From NCBI GenBank assembly GCA_019633425.1, contig WSUB01000065.1, positions 62,001-126,000 of the forward strand: a stretch of DNA of 64,000 bases, given 5' to 3'. Position numbers and translations under genes: made by a program. The notes beneath the pieces were generated by a model that searched no databases, was not told where the DNA came from, and saw only the letters and a program-made list of their open reading frames with translations. The DNA is from Tulasnella sp. 424 (lineage: Eukaryota > Basidiomycota > Agaricomycetes > Cantharellales > Tulasnellaceae). Positions 39,441-51,991 of this stretch are shown piece by piece; the first letter of the stretch is position 1, and each line of letters opens with the position of its first letter.

Positions 39441-39494
39441 ACCAACTACAAGTTCCAAGCGACACTCGGCAATTAGGATAAGGCTTGAGCGAGA

Positions 39495-39815
39495 ATCGAG
39501 CACAGAGATGCCTTTTTTATCTTTGCGGGGGGCTTATGCATCGTGTGTTTGAAGGTGAGGCTTTTCGTTTTGGAATAGTACATAAATCCGGCTCCGTGTT
39601 AAGATTCTATGAGAATTATGCGCTGCAACAATCTGAGTCTTGAAAACCTATCAAGGCCTAGATTACATGGATTAAAATAGGTTGAAGCTCTTGTGATCAC
39701 AGGTCCGCATGAATGAATCGCGGTGAGAGGAGCAAAGCCGAACAATTGTACAAAGGATAGGGTGAACGGCCAAACACGGATCCAGAATGTTGGTTTTGGC
39801 ATCCGTCACCACTTG
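39495..39815. repeat. Upstream repeat shared with 30191-30455
   Basis: Contains GAGATGCCTTTTT, GGGGGCTTATGC and ACAGGTCCGCATGAATGAATC in the same order as the segment upstream of copy 1. No coding potential. Confidence 0.6.
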
Positions 39816-39834
39816 CAAAGGTCGTCACCCCGCT

Positions 39835-40225
39835 TCAAGAAATGCCTAGACTGACTCTCCGAGAGCATCACTCTTCGGTTTTCTGCCCACAGCCCAGAAC
39901 TGCCGATCAAGGAAGGTGGTTGCCGTGCAAGCAGATTGAGGGTTTAAAGTTTGAAGTGCAACGCTTCTGGTGGAATTCTGCGTCGAAAGCACATAGTACA
40001 AGGGTGTTGAAGGCGGGCGGTATTGGCAAAAAAACCTCATAGCCAATTAGAGAAATGAGGTACTTAGATACGCTCTGTTCTCGACTTTAAATAGCGGCTC
40101 AATTCTGATCTAATTCTCAAGAACTCCTCGCCTCGCTCCTCCGTTCATCACGAATTCTTAGGCCCATAACCCTCTTATCCCACTCTCTCTTTGACAATTT
40201 TCGACCGGATAGGACTTATCTCGAC
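39835..40225 (+). promoter_or_regulatory. Conserved upstream module of kinase-TPR copy 2
   Basis: Homologous to 30480-30855 and 62325-62715, with a CCAAT box at 40043-40047, 183 nt before the ATG. Begins with the CTCCGAGAGCAT block and ends with CCCACTCTCTC and ATAGGACTTA near the gene. Confidence 0.55.
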
Positions 40226-43200
40226 ATGACGGACAGCTTGTCAACTCAGTCCCCGAGGACTGAAAGCCGAAGTAAAGCTGTAAGTCATCCGCATACATAA
40301 AGGCGGAAGTCGGCGCTGATGTGGGACCTCGAAGCGGGAGATTCTCGACGGATTGCGCTGGCACCGAATCGACCCCAGTAAAATCAAAATCGATTCCACA
40401 CCATGTGCAAAAGGCGGACAAGGGACTATTGTTCTTGGAACTAGAATTGCTCCCGAAGACGTCGCAACATGGGTGCCTGAACAAGTCCTGAAAATGTTCG
40501 AGCGTGAGGGGGAATTGGCAATAGAGAAACTAGACTGGAATCGTGAGGATGCTGAAGTGTCGGCCAAGTTTTTAAATGTATGGTTGTCTTCACTGTTGCC
40601 CTCACTGTGCTAATTGCTCTTCGCCAGTCTTTCACCAAACAGGTTAAAGAAACGGTGAACCTTCTCGCCCCTAAATTGTCGAATTCGCCGGTTTCAAACT
40701 GGGTGCAAAGGGCGGACAAGGGACTAGTGTCGGTAGAACGAACTTCTCGTGAAGGACTCGTGATTCAGGTCTCTGAGGACTGCCTTAAAATGTTCCTTAA
40801 GAGGAAATTGGCGATAAAGAAACTCAACTGGAGCCGTGAGGATGCCGAAGCATCAGCCAAGGATTTTAATGTATGGTTGTCTTCACTGTTGCCTTCGCTG
40901 TTCTAATTGCTTCTACTAGTCTTTCGTCAACGAGGTTGAAATAATGGCGAGCCTTTCTCACCCCAAAATTGTCGAATTCGTCGGGTTTGTCGAGGATATG
41001 CAGAAGGGCGACGCTTGGATCATTCTACCTTGGGAAGAAAACGGAAACGTTCGAGAGTTTCTGGCGTCAGGCGAGTGGGACATTCCCGAGCGTTTGTCCT
41101 TGGTGAGCATGCATCGTGCGGACCGTTAATGGCGAAAGATATTAACGAATCATCGACTTAGATTATAGATGTAGCCGATGGGGTGGAGTACTTACACTCG
41201 AGACAACCTCCGATCTGCCACGGCGACCTCAAGTCGGTGAGTCCGTCAGGCAGCCGTTCGAGATGCTGTGCGCTCATCGACCGGTGTTTCAGATGAACAT
41301 TTTAGTCAATTCGTCCTACCGCGCAGTGATCACGGATTTTGGATCGGCTCGGACCAAAGGAGACGTCGACCCCAAGACAGAGGACGGTGGTTCAGAGCCA
41401 CCGCACCAAGTAACTATCGACGACATTGTCGAAAATTTGCTGTCTCCAAAAATCAAATTTGATCGGTCCACCTTGGAGCTCACTTTGACAGGACCTGGGT
41501 ATACCTTGCGTTGGACGGCCCCAGAGGTGTTGAGCAGCGAGGTGCAAGATCTACCGAGCGATATGTGGGCTCTCGGTTGGATATGCTGGGAGGTAAGCAC
41601 GCGATGGGCTGGGGGATCTCCACGGCCGTCTGCTCACATGCACTACTATGCTTGAGATCGTCACCGGTAAAATCCCATTCGAAGAACTCCGTGCCATGGG
41701 ACCGATTGTATCGAAAGTTGTTCAAGGAAAATTGCCAGCGATCCGGGAGGAAGCCGACCTGTCCCATATTCTCATGCTGTGCGGTTTAATGATGGATTGT
41801 TGGATGTCGAAACCAGGGGAGAGGATCGATGCTTCGATGTTTCGGCGAAAGCTTGTCTTCATTGTGAGTGCGCTTATAGATGACTACGTCACCAATTGTT
41901 AAACGAGCCGCCTATCAGCCAGCAGAGCCCCCTTCGGTCGATAGATATGGCGGTGCGAAGGTACGGTCCGCATCGTTGTTGTATGCGCTAGGCGGAATGT
42001 ATTGGTATCAAGATAATTTCGTGGAGGCGGAGTCCCACTACCAGTCTGCCATCGAGGTTGCAACTCGAACGAAGGACGACAGGGCGAACGCGAACGCGTT
42101 GTACGGTCTAGGACTGGTCTACGACTCTCAGTCAAGACATCGAGAGGCGGAGAAGGCTTTCATGGAAGCGTACGAAATCTGGTCTCGCATCGGGAACGAT
42201 CATGGTGCGGCAAGCGCGTTGCACGGTCTGGGACGGCTTTACTACGCTCAGTCGAAGTATCAAGAGGCGGAGAAGGATTTCATGGGAGCGCACAAGATCT
42301 ACTCTCGCGTCGGGAACGACTGTGGTGTTGCAGACGCGTTGGATGGCCTGGGGGGGCTTTACCACGCTCAGTCGAAGTATCGAGAGGCGGAGAAGGCTTT
42401 GATGGAAGCGCACGAAATCTATTCTCGCATCGGGAACGACACGGGTGCGGCGAACGCCCTGTACGGCCTGGGAGAGCTTTACCGCGATCAGTCGAAGTAT
42501 CGAGAGGCGGAGAAGGCTCTCATAGAAGCGCATGAGATCTACTTTCGCATCGGGCACGACCGTGGTGCGGCAAACGCGTTGGACGGTATGGGACAGCTTT
42601 ACCGCGCTCAGTCGAAGGATCGAGAAGCGGAGAAGGCTTTGATGGAAGCGCATGAGATCCACTCTCGCATCGGGAACGACCTGGGTGCGGCGAACGCGCT
42701 GCGCGGTCTCGGTTATACCTATTACGTTCAGTCGAAGAATCGAGAGGCGGAGAAGGCTTTGATGGAAGCACACGAGATCTACTCTCGCATCGGGCACGAC
42801 CTAGGTGTAGCGAACGTGTTGCACCATTTGGGAAATACCTATCACGCTCAGTCGAGGATTCCCGAGGCTGAGAACGCTCTCAACGAAGCTCACAAAATCG
42901 CATTGGAGGCGCCCTGGGTATTGGCAACGTATACCGTAGCCTTGCAATGCTCTATAGCAGCCAGAACAGATTCGCCGCTGCCGAGGCGCTCTACCGCCAA
43001 GCAGCTGCTTCTTATGTTCAGGCTGACGCTGGTGGCAGCAGAGCCAGAGCGCTACTAGCCCTTGGGGAAGACTATCAAGCTCAGTGCCGATACTCCGACG
43101 CTGAGGAGGCTGCCAGCGATTCCCTTGCCATATTTATCAGCATCGCCAATGAAGAATTCGAAGGTCAAGCGGATGCTTCGATACTTTTGGCAAAGATCTT

Positions 43201-43747
43201 CCAGTCTCAGTCCCGGAACAACGAAGTAAAAGAGGCCCTCATTCAAGCCGAAGCCGCATGTGCTCAAATTGGCCCTGATGGAGCTCGCGCGGCGACCTTG
43301 GATCGGATCGGCAAAATCCACGACGCTCAGGGCGAGTACGACGAGGCGGAGGAATGTTTCCGGCTCGCCCAAGCGATATTCTCGAGTCTGGACGATGTTC
43401 GCGGTGAAGCTGCCCAGTTGCACAATCTTGGAGTGTTATATGGTCACCAGAATCGATATGACGAGGCAGAGGAGTGTCTCGCTGAGTCGGGTGTCGCATA
43501 TGTTCGGGTTGCCGACGAGGAGGGTGAAGCAGTGGCCTTAGGTACACTAGCGGCTGCATATCGTCTGCAACACAAATTCGCTGATGCGAGAGTGGCTTGT
43601 ATGCAAGCTCGGGAAATCCACGCGCACATGGGCCGGTCGATGAGTAAGATGTGTGCAGAGACTTGGAAAATTCTCCAAGCTTTGGAAAACGTAGGAAAAC
43701 ACGTGGCAGGTCTATTCGAGTCATGGCTAATGCAGGCTGCTTTGTGA
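40226..43747 (+). pseudogene. Kinase-TPR copy 2, disrupted (exon duplication and frameshift)
   Basis: Exons 40226-40279, 40335-40577, 40628-40870, 40920-41102, 41162-41236, 41293-41592, 41657-41863 and 41919 onward. Exon 40628-40870 is extra: its start resembles the start of the next exon (SFTKQV against SFVNEV) and the rest resembles exon 2, with a second LAIKKLNW lysine motif but a degraded Gly loop. It would put two partial N-lobes in one kinase. HGDLKS, DFGSAR and TAPEVL are intact. Seven 40-residue TPR units start at 42090. After 42899 a 7-nt segment present in copies 1 and 3 is missing; the frame shifts and stops at 43056-43058. The expected C-terminal TPR part continues in another frame to 43747. 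The unshifted product would be about 800 residues. Either a pseudogene or a short form. Confidence 0.8.
42090..42899 (+). repeat. Tandem 120-nt TPR repeat of copy 2, about 7 units
   Basis: Six full units and most of a seventh before the 7-nt deletion. Units resemble those of copies 1 and 3 but differ at groove positions 5, 9 and 12 (Y/L/D, H/R/Y, D/G/H and so on). Confidence 0.9.
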
Positions 43748-44560
43748 TCAGGTGGGTATCCGTGTTGTAGAACACCGATCCTCTGCTTTTGGGGCTAATA
43801 ACAGTCGTTTTAAGGCGATTTCTACCATTCTTCATGCAATTTTTCTGACAGTCTCGTTCTCTAACGTTGTCTCGATTACCTTGCTGCGAATATGCTCTCC
43901 GTTTGCATGTTGCTCCACCCCCCCCCCCCCGCGGTTCTTTGGCCATCTTCACGTGCGCAGGTTCACTAATTACCTCTTTTGGACTAAACAATGTTTCTCG
44001 CCCTTGTTAACCCTCACTACCGAACTTCAAATTGGCGACTTTGTCACCATACTAGCGCGTAGTTGGTTCCATCGTTAAATGTACAGTGTTCCTTTCCTTG
44101 TGGTGACATAATCTCTACTCGGAGCTTTCGGCTGCTGCCCTTAAATACTCGACCCGTGCCTTCGCTTGTTTCCGAAGGGCTGAGTTGAGTGCGTGTTGAT
44201 GTTCGTGCCTTGGATTCTTCGCCGAGTCCGCTCTAAAGGCCTGTGTGGCTCTCAAGGATTTGCATACTCAGCGGTAAAGTTACCGTCCGGGTGTGGTGAG
44301 CTCTACGTGGACCTCAGAGTCCGTGATGTGGACGTTTATTGAGGACGGACTTTCGTGCCTTTCGTTGGCTGTGCCAACATATCCTTCAGCAAATCTCTGT
44401 ATACTCGAGGGAAGACCTGTATCGCGATCGTGCCAACGTGTTTTGTTTACGTCACAAGGACTGCGTGAATGAGGAGAGGAAACGGCACAGGAATCCGCCA
44501 AGGGATAATTCTATACAGCAACCCACAGCAACCGTCCCCTCGGAAATGACCTCGCCCGAA
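43748..44560. repeat. 3' flank repeat of kinase-TPR copy 2
   Basis: Homologous to 35605-36560 and 58488-59400. Contains a run of 12 C at 43919-43930. The part from about 44085 is present a second time from about 46390. Confidence 0.7.
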
Positions 44561-44574
44561 CAACCCCAAAGGGT

Positions 44575-45900
44575 GTTATAAGGTCCTTACCCCTGGAATC
44601 GTCACCTCACGCGACGTAATCCCGTCGTCTTCGTCAGGGGCCAGATATGGTACTCTAGACTGATGCGTCGTTGCCGTCGACGTCGACGACAGCGGTGAGG
44701 GTGCAAGAGTAACGCCCCTCCTCTTCATCGTCCTCGGCTGTCTAACCGTATAAACGTCACTCATCACCTGTATGTGGCTATCTAGAAGGATTACGTCGCG
44801 CTTGGCTCTAATCTCTCGCAAGTATGGGGCGTGCACTATCCCTCCGTTTTTGTCGGCGGGGGAGGCCTAGCGTCAAGTAAATCGATGGATCGCCACGTCA
44901 GGTGCGGAGTTGCCGCTGTCAAGATTCTTCACGACACATCCGTTCCACATCAGCATTGGAGTCTCAGCTTGCGCGTTAAGCCACCATCATCAGCCACAAG
45001 GATGTTCAGGGAAGGGTCGAATGGTGATGGGGGTGGACGTAGAGGTTTGGCGGAGGCTGATGGTAATGATTCTAGTGTGACTTTCGGCGTTTCGGAAGTA
45101 CCATCCACGATCCTGGGACGGCCCAGCAGTGCTGGCCCGAGTCGAACAACTCCGGATCAGGTATACTCAGTCACGTGAGCACCACAACAGCGTCAACCGT
45201 TTCCGGCTCCTTCACCATCGACGTCATAGCAAATCTGGCCGACACACGCGTCAAACCTTTTGGGCGCCTCTTCTACATTGCCGGACTTGGTGATCCAGGG
45301 TCCTTTACCAACCGCACCGCTGCTGGCTGCTGATTCTCGGCCTTCAAATCGACCTTGAATCCACCCAACGACGACTGCGTCGACGAATATACGCCCAATT
45401 CATCCGTCATCCGACAGGGCAGAACACGAGGCGCTAGCTCAATCTGTCCCGAATGTTCCATCAACTGCCTCATAGCCCTGTTGACTCTGCTGGACCTTGC
45501 TAAACGCAGAACGCTCCGTCCCTCGGAGATGCACCCGATTCGCTTGTCGTGGATTTGCACCGTGGATGATGGAGTAACATCTTTCACCTTCAGGTAGTTT
45601 GAACGCTTCGGTGGTGTGGCGGTTAAACGCGAACGACTATGCAACCGGCATCCCATCCTTTATGTGCCGGGGAAGTCTGAGTTTGCGAGTGACCTTCTGG
45701 CCCAACACCCACGCCAAGTTCAACTCAGAACATGGAGCCGTTTACTCCTAACGTCCAATCTACAAACAAGACGCCCGTCAGGCCTCTGTGATCCGCAGGC
45801 GGCAACCGGTCCTTCGTACCTGGCGCTCCTGGCCCCACTCAGCCTCACAATATGCTTCGACAGCGCCAACTCAAGCCCCGTGCCCCTCTTTGTCATCACT
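44575..45900 (-). pseudogene. Decayed hybrid histidine kinase C-terminus, relic B
   Basis: Minus-strand pieces: LALSKHIVRLSG (about 45840-45880), LMEHSGQIELAPRVLP (about 45420-45470), a receiver start SLNILVADDGGLTRKL (about 44970-45030) and a receiver middle RDVILLDSHIQVMS (about 44750-44800) with the phospho-acceptor Asp region. Separated by stops and frame changes. Homologous to relics A and E. Confidence 0.55.
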
Positions 45901-46389
45901 TAGGCCGATATCATCGTCTTCATCTCCACCTCAAGCGTTGCTTCGATTTTTCTTTGATTGAGGCTTGGTAGCTGCATCCCACTTGAACAACCGCCTTTTG
46001 TAGGCGTCGACCACCGCCGCGACGCCCTCTTTCCCAACGCCGACCCACTTCGCAGCTACCTCAAGAACAAGTTCGTATGGGTAGGGGGGCCTCTCTAAGA
46101 TATCGTGGCTGTTGAAAACAGTGTACAAAGTCGGAGGAGGAATGGGATTTGCGTTCGAAGGGCTGGGAGTCCGGGATTGTGGGGTCGTCCGTCCACTTGA
46201 TGTTGGGCGGGTTGATGAGCTAGGAGAATTCTTGCTTTGAGGGACTACAGGGTCCCATTTGAGTCGCTCCGATACTGCATGTAATTCTTCGCCGTAAGTA
46301 GGGGTTTCGAGGCACGTCTTCTCGTTCCTGCAACGGGTATTGTTCCATGATGATGCTGTAATCCGGAACCTTGCGCTAATCTGCGATAC
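45901..46389 (-). pseudogene. Unrecognised multi-exon gene relic, spacer 2 (partial)
   Basis: Minus-strand frame with FNSHDI, YPYELVLEVAAKWVGVGKEG and YKRRLFKWDAA, matching the relics at 37966-39060 and 60600-61700. It is cut off at about 46390, where a second copy of the 3' flank repeat begins. Confidence 0.5.
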
Positions 46390-47080
46390 GATTTAGTTCC
46401 TTTCCTTGTGGTGACATCATCTCTACTCGGGGCTTTCGACTTGCGCTGTCCTTGCCCACCTTGAGATACTCGCTAAATACTCGATCGACCCATGTCTTTG
46501 CTTGTTTCCGGCGACCTGAGTTGAGTGCGTGCTGATGTTCGTGCTTTGGCTTCTTCGCCGAGTCCGTTCCAAAGGCATGTGCGACCCTCGAGATACACTC
46601 AGCGTTAAAGTTACCGTCTAGTTGTCGACGAGCTCTACGTGGACCTCAGGGTGGGTGATGACGTTTATTGAGGAGGGACTTTCACGCCCTTCGTTGACTG
46701 AGGCCGATGTACGTATCCTTCGGCTCGCACTGCAGAGGGAGGACAACACATTGTGATCGTTCCAACTTGTCCCATTTACGTCACAAGGACTGCGCAAATG
46801 AATAAACAAAAGGGAAGAGGAAACGGCCCAGGAATCCGCGCGCCAAGAACAACCCACAAACAATCTAAAGAGAGGAGAAGCAGCAACGCAAAAAGAGGAA
46901 GAGGACTCGTTTCAAACGCCCAAGAATATATAAACCACGTTTGTTCATAGCGAAATCTAAGAAATGCAAAACTCCGGAGAAAAGAATAGCACGTATATGT
47001 ATGTAACAGAATAGGTTAGGGAACGAAATGGACCACTTATCCCCTGGGGGAAGGAAACAAAGTAAAGTGAGAATTTTGCG
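46390..47080. repeat. Second copy of the 3' flank repeat in spacer 2
   Basis: From TTCCTTTCCTTGTGGTGACA at about 46397 it repeats the sequence that begins at about 44090, with the same block order (CTCTACTCGG, TGAGTTGAGTGCGTG, ATTGAGGA-GGACTTTC). This shows a local duplication inside the spacer. Confidence 0.65.
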
Positions 47081-47099
47081 AATCATGATGGACCAGGGG

Positions 47100-47535
47100 G
47101 TGATGAACTCGGAATTAATATTGATGTCGAAGGCGCGTCGGAGGATTGCCGTTGTCCTTCTGCAACCGCTTGTTTGTGTCGTTCATCGGTGGAGAACAGG
47201 CACCTCTTCAAATCCGCTTCTGCAACAGGCTTGTCACTACACTGTCACCGAAATCAGTTTCAAGGTCTTTGAAAAAAGGGTCGACACCAATAATGAACAG
47301 CTTATGAGCGGAACATATGCATCAACCCCAACTTCAAAATACCCCTCCTTGGCTTCTTTCAATGTGTTGCCAGTCACGCCCACAACGAAATCTTCCTCCT
47401 CATTGTTCTCGGTCGTCTAACTGTATCAACACCGCTCATCACGGCATGTGGGTATCCAAAAAGATCACGCCGTGCTTGGGTCCCATCGACTTCAATGACT
47501 GCTTCTTGCGATTTCGCGGGCGCTTAGGTGCTTGA
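47100..47535 (-). pseudogene. Decayed histidine kinase receiver domain, relic C
   Basis: Minus-strand pieces VIFLDTHMPVMSGVDTVRR-like (about 47410-47490; the reading frame needs shifts), VTGNTLKEAK and LETDFGDSVV (about 47240-47270) match the C-terminal half of a response-regulator receiver. Only the receiver is left in this copy. Confidence 0.5.
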
Positions 47536-48824
47536 TTCTCGTCGCTTTCAGCGCCCTTCTGCTCCCGTGCCTCCTTTCCCTTGCCCTAGATCTGCGATAC
47601 CGGCGTTGATAATTTGGCAACCCTGACAACGGATCTCAACGGCTGGATGAAATGAGGCTGAGGGTTCGGGTGCGATGGCCCAGATGGAAGGAGTGCTGAA
47701 ACATGATGGGGAGTGTGATGCAGATGAGAATAGATTGGGGGTCGCTGGTAGGAAGATGTGTTGTGAGGTGTGGTGTAGAGATTGAGCCCGAGTCCTTGGG
47801 ATTGTCCATGCTCGACAGGCCCGTACCCGATAGAGTGAGGCCTGTGGATGTTTGGTGGCGGGAGGGGAAGGGTTCTAAGGAAGATTGCGCGACGGATCCG
47901 TTTGAGAGAAGATATTCGGGTTGTACGACATAAAGGATGACTCACGAAATGCCTTCCCGAAAGAGACCCTTGAGCTTACTGGGGCATCCTATTCTTTTGG
48001 CATATTACCGCGGCGGATCACTTGTTGAACGACGATGAGTCGATGTCAGTCAACGCCCGTCAGGTGAGGGCGAGAGCGAAAGAAAACAAAACGGTGGGAA
48101 CTTGCAAGGTAGCTGGAGCTACAAGGGGGTTGCTCGCCGCAACTTGACGATGAACCGTAAACGATTAGGTCTTTACTACCTTGATAATCCCATCCTCAAC
48201 AAAAGGAAGCCAAGCGAACTCCAGACGAAGGCATCGAATTTGCCGATCAGCTCCGCTGGCCGCGGAGACTCTCCTCCTCCATTCCCAAAGTCATTAGACC
48301 GTGTGTGAACCCTATTGATTCCCCGGCAAACTAGGTGATATGATACGGTACGGCTTAGCCGTAATCAGGTTCCGATAAAAAAGGAGGATTTATAAGCGAG
48401 GTTCATTAAAACACATATTGTTGGCGAGGAGAGCTTGTCATCACGGAGGCTAGATAGATCATCTCGGCACGTGCATGGTCAACCGGACAAATCCTCTTGA
48501 TACCGGGTGACTTTGGGATTGTAAATACCGGTAACTCCTCTCGGCTAAAATTGTCGTCCTGTCAATATCACATCGACCGTTGGACGTAGATGCAGGGCGT
48601 TTTGAATTTACGAGACAGGTTGGCGAGCAACCCAATGATCTAAGCGCTAGCTGATCAGCAGGCTGCAGCCGAACCGAGCAGCTGCGGCCGGTCTCAGCCT
48701 TTATTGTTGCACATGACAGCCCAGCTCGGCTGCCAGCGGGTTGGGGTTGCCGGCAACACTGCGCGCACTGGCGTATATAGAGTGCTTCACAAGCTCAGCC
48801 CAATCACCAACACCTCCTTTCGAC
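47536..48824. other. Intergenic stretch, possible gene fragment on the minus strand
   Basis: From 47630 to 47945 the minus strand is open for about 100 codons in two frames and rich in Ser, Thr, Pro and His. That could be part of a disordered protein, but there is no recognisable domain and no convincing start. The rest shows nothing; 48700-48824 is the likely promoter of the next gene. Confidence 0.25.
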
Positions 48825-51800
48825 ATGGCTGACACCACAGATACCGATCAAGAAGCTGGTAAATCCACCCTTGTAGTCAATTCCGACGCCCCAACTATGC
48901 TGGGTGATGTCGATACCGAACCGTTGGGCGACGGAGAACCTCTGCCACCCCCCAAGTCTCCTTCCCCTATCATTCAGATCTATAGAAGGCTTAATAGTAT
49001 GTTTGGAGATAAGGTGCGCTTTAGCTTTTCGATGACTAGGCTTCCCTCCTCACGCAGTGTCATACACAGGACGGACAGCTGTTTACCCTGGAGTACCCCG
49101 GTCGCATCCTTGACATCGGAAACTACTCATATAAGCAGAGCACTGGACTTGAAGCTCAAGTAACAAAACCGCAGGCTGTCGCAGAGGCAGAGTTCAGGAT
49201 CAGTGACGATCTCTTTACAATTGGTGTGTTCAAGGTTTGGGGAACCTGCGATACCGTTGAACGTGACCAAATATTACACGCCAGGTCAAATTACCGGGGG
49301 ACCAAAGGGCTCAAAGGTGAGATCAACCTTGGTATCCGCATCGATGAGAATAGCGTTTGACCTGTCTCTGAGCAGTTGTCACAGGTTTATAACGAGATTT
49401 TGTCATCTCTTGTGCCCAGCAACCAGGATGAATCGACTTTCGACCAGATGATTGTACCTGATCAGGCGAGTAATCATCTCCCGGCTAAAAATATGCCGCA
49501 GCATTTCACTTATTCCTTCTATCAGGCATTGGTAACGAAGTGGCTCCTGGAGCCTGTGCCAAACTGGAGCGCTCCTGATGACGACCCATTAATGGAAGTA
49601 CCCGAAAGTTGGGCAGAGTTTCTTCCCAAGCGGAAAGAGGAAGTGAAAAAGTCAGACTTTCCGCCAGAGAAGATGATCCCTCGAGTAGATGTAAGGATAC
49701 TATTGTGGGTAACGTTGGTCGTCCATACTAAATAATTATCCGATAGCTCTTTCACAAACTTCTGACAGCTTATGAGGACGCCCGGCTCCAGTGGCAACTA
49801 CTCAAATTAAATGCTCGTCCAAATAAACCAGCTGATGATCCGGAATGGGATTTGTACGACCGTACGTGTATCATTGCTAACTGGCCCTGTGCCGACCGGT
49901 TCGTGACCCCCCCCCCCCTCGATAGGCATGATTGCAACTCTCAGTCCATCGGTTGATGCGAAACTTGAAGCTCTCTGGAGCGTCGTTCTTGCTAGAGGCC
50001 AATGTGAGCTTGTCAGTCGTCCTGATGCCACCTACCAGTATTGATGTGGATTTTAGATCACCGTATACGTCACTACCTTGGTCTTCTGGATGTTGAATCG
50101 TCTGCAGAGGCGTTACTTAGAGCTAAAGAGGCTCTACGAGCGTCGAAGCTGCGGAGCGTTGACGATACTGGTAAAATTCTTCTATTTCAAGCAAGGCTCG
50201 GTGTTTTCTGACGCATATAATCTCAGAGGACGTCTATCCGGTGCAATTTAGTCCAGTGTCCTGGGGGAATTACCTGACAACAGACTTTGAGCCAGTGGAC
50301 CTGCTCATTGACGCGGATGCATTGACCGGTTATGTGCTCAGTGCCCAAAGACAGCGGAATGAATTAATTAGACAACTCACACTCATTCAATCCGGCAAGC
50401 AAGATGTAAAATCGTTGCAGACGGAACTCACCCACGCGGACGAAGATCTCCGAGTCAGAGTTCTTATTCTGAGGATCTGAGCGTTTACTAAAGGAGCCGC
50501 CTTCGGTCATCAGAAAGCTCAAGATTCCATGTTGAAGGGTTTTACAGAGAATTTGTCCAGCCTCGTCAGCTGTGAGTAGCACAGGGCATGTTTCTTTGTC
50601 TTTTCGGCTGATTCATTTCGCCTCTACATTTGTACAGTTTTCGTTGCTAGGATGGAGGGGCCTTTCTCTATCGAAAATCTCAAGAATTATGTGACCGGTC
50701 ACGGGCTTTCAATAACGGATAAAGAACTTCAGCAGGTTAAAAAGGGATTGAGTTCGTGGTCATTGCAAGCCTGAGCATTGACACAGAGCTGAGGATATTA
50801 ACGCCTTAGGTGACGTCACCATGTGCAGCACCAAGTATGACGAAGCCTTGGACAACTACGCCCGAGTCCTGGGGGACCATGCTGCTGCCGAGGCATCGGA
50901 TCACGACATCGCTATCTCACAGCTCAAGACTCAAATCGAGGCTCTTTCCGAATCTATTAAGCTGTACTCAAACATTTTGGAAACTCGTCAAAAGTCCAAC
51001 CAGGGCAGCGATACTGACTCTCTCCCTCTCCCCACTCCAAAGAAAGCGGCATCTCAATGGCAAACCCTTGTTGTTCAGTACGACCACAATAACAGTGATG
51101 ATTCAGCTCAAGATATTCAGTCGGCAGAGACCGTGAAATCCGTTACTCGTGGTTGGTTCTGGAGCGCCCATTATGATCAGGAAAACGCGAAAGCATCCAG
51201 CTTCAGGGTCAGTTCCACATATCTGACTGTAATATACGGTTCGCTGACCATTTTCTTCGGTCGTTCTAGGAGGTCAATCAGAGCAACGCATCAGTTCAAA
51301 TTGGTATGAACATCATGAAGGTCCAAATTAACAGGCCGTGGATGGATGCCAGTATTTTCGACCAGTCGAAGGCTTTTGTTCGGATTAGCGGCACTAAATT
51401 CAGCAATGGATTTGACACCACCTTGCTCTCCAGTGAACGCGACCAGAAGCCTGATGGCGAAACCCTTGTCAAAGCATTCCAAGCTGCAGGGAATAACGCA
51501 ACCCTACCCACGTATCCCGTCGCGTTCATTATAGCCAAGGACGTCACGATCAAGTTAACCGTGCAGGAATCCAGTGCCAAGTCATTAAAGGAATTTATGA
51601 ACAAGAGTATGAGCACTGGGGTGCGTAATTACTGTGCTGTCCAGTCAGCCTCATCTAGACCGAACCACTTATGGCCCTTACCGTTTGCAGGGTGCTATCC
51701 TTGGCTTCTCTTGCGGTGGCACTACCCGCTCGAGCGCAAGCTCGCAGTCCGCGTACTCGATGCAGGATGGCAATTCTGTATTGATTAAGATTCCCGGGCC

Positions 51801-51991
51801 TCAAATAATTGGGTGGATCATGCAGGCGGGTCTTCCACATTTCGGCATTCCTTGACGCGCAGCTGATGTGTTCGGTGTGGTTGCAGTGCACGCCTGAGGA
51901 TCAATGCTCGACCGATTATCGGCGGGTCAATGAGGACCAATTCAAACTCAGCTCCGATACGCAAGGGGAAACAGATGCAGGGAAAAAGTAA
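48825..51991 (+). CDS. Large multi-exon protein of unknown function
   Basis: Start at 48825: MADTTDTDQEAGKSTLVVNS; about ten exons follow. Recognisable conserved-looking blocks are QLFTLEYPGRILDIGNYSY, EAEFRISDDLFTIG, NEILSSLVPSNQD, HFTYSFYQALVTKWLLEPVP, LFHKLLTAYEDARLQWQLL, YHRIRHYLGLLDV, SPVSWGNYLTTDFEPVDLL, two coiled-coil-like stretches (about 50340-50460 and 50830-51000), TRGWFWSAHY, then IGMNIMKVQINRPWMDASIF, LPTYPVAFIIAKDVTIKLTV, GAILGFSCGGTT and IKIPGPQIIGWIMQ. No signal peptide or certain membrane segment; it stops at 51989. I do not recognise the family, though the Trp-rich C-terminal blocks look conserved. A run of 12 C lies in an intron at 49907-49918. It interrupts the spacing of the kinase-TPR array. 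Confidence 0.65.
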
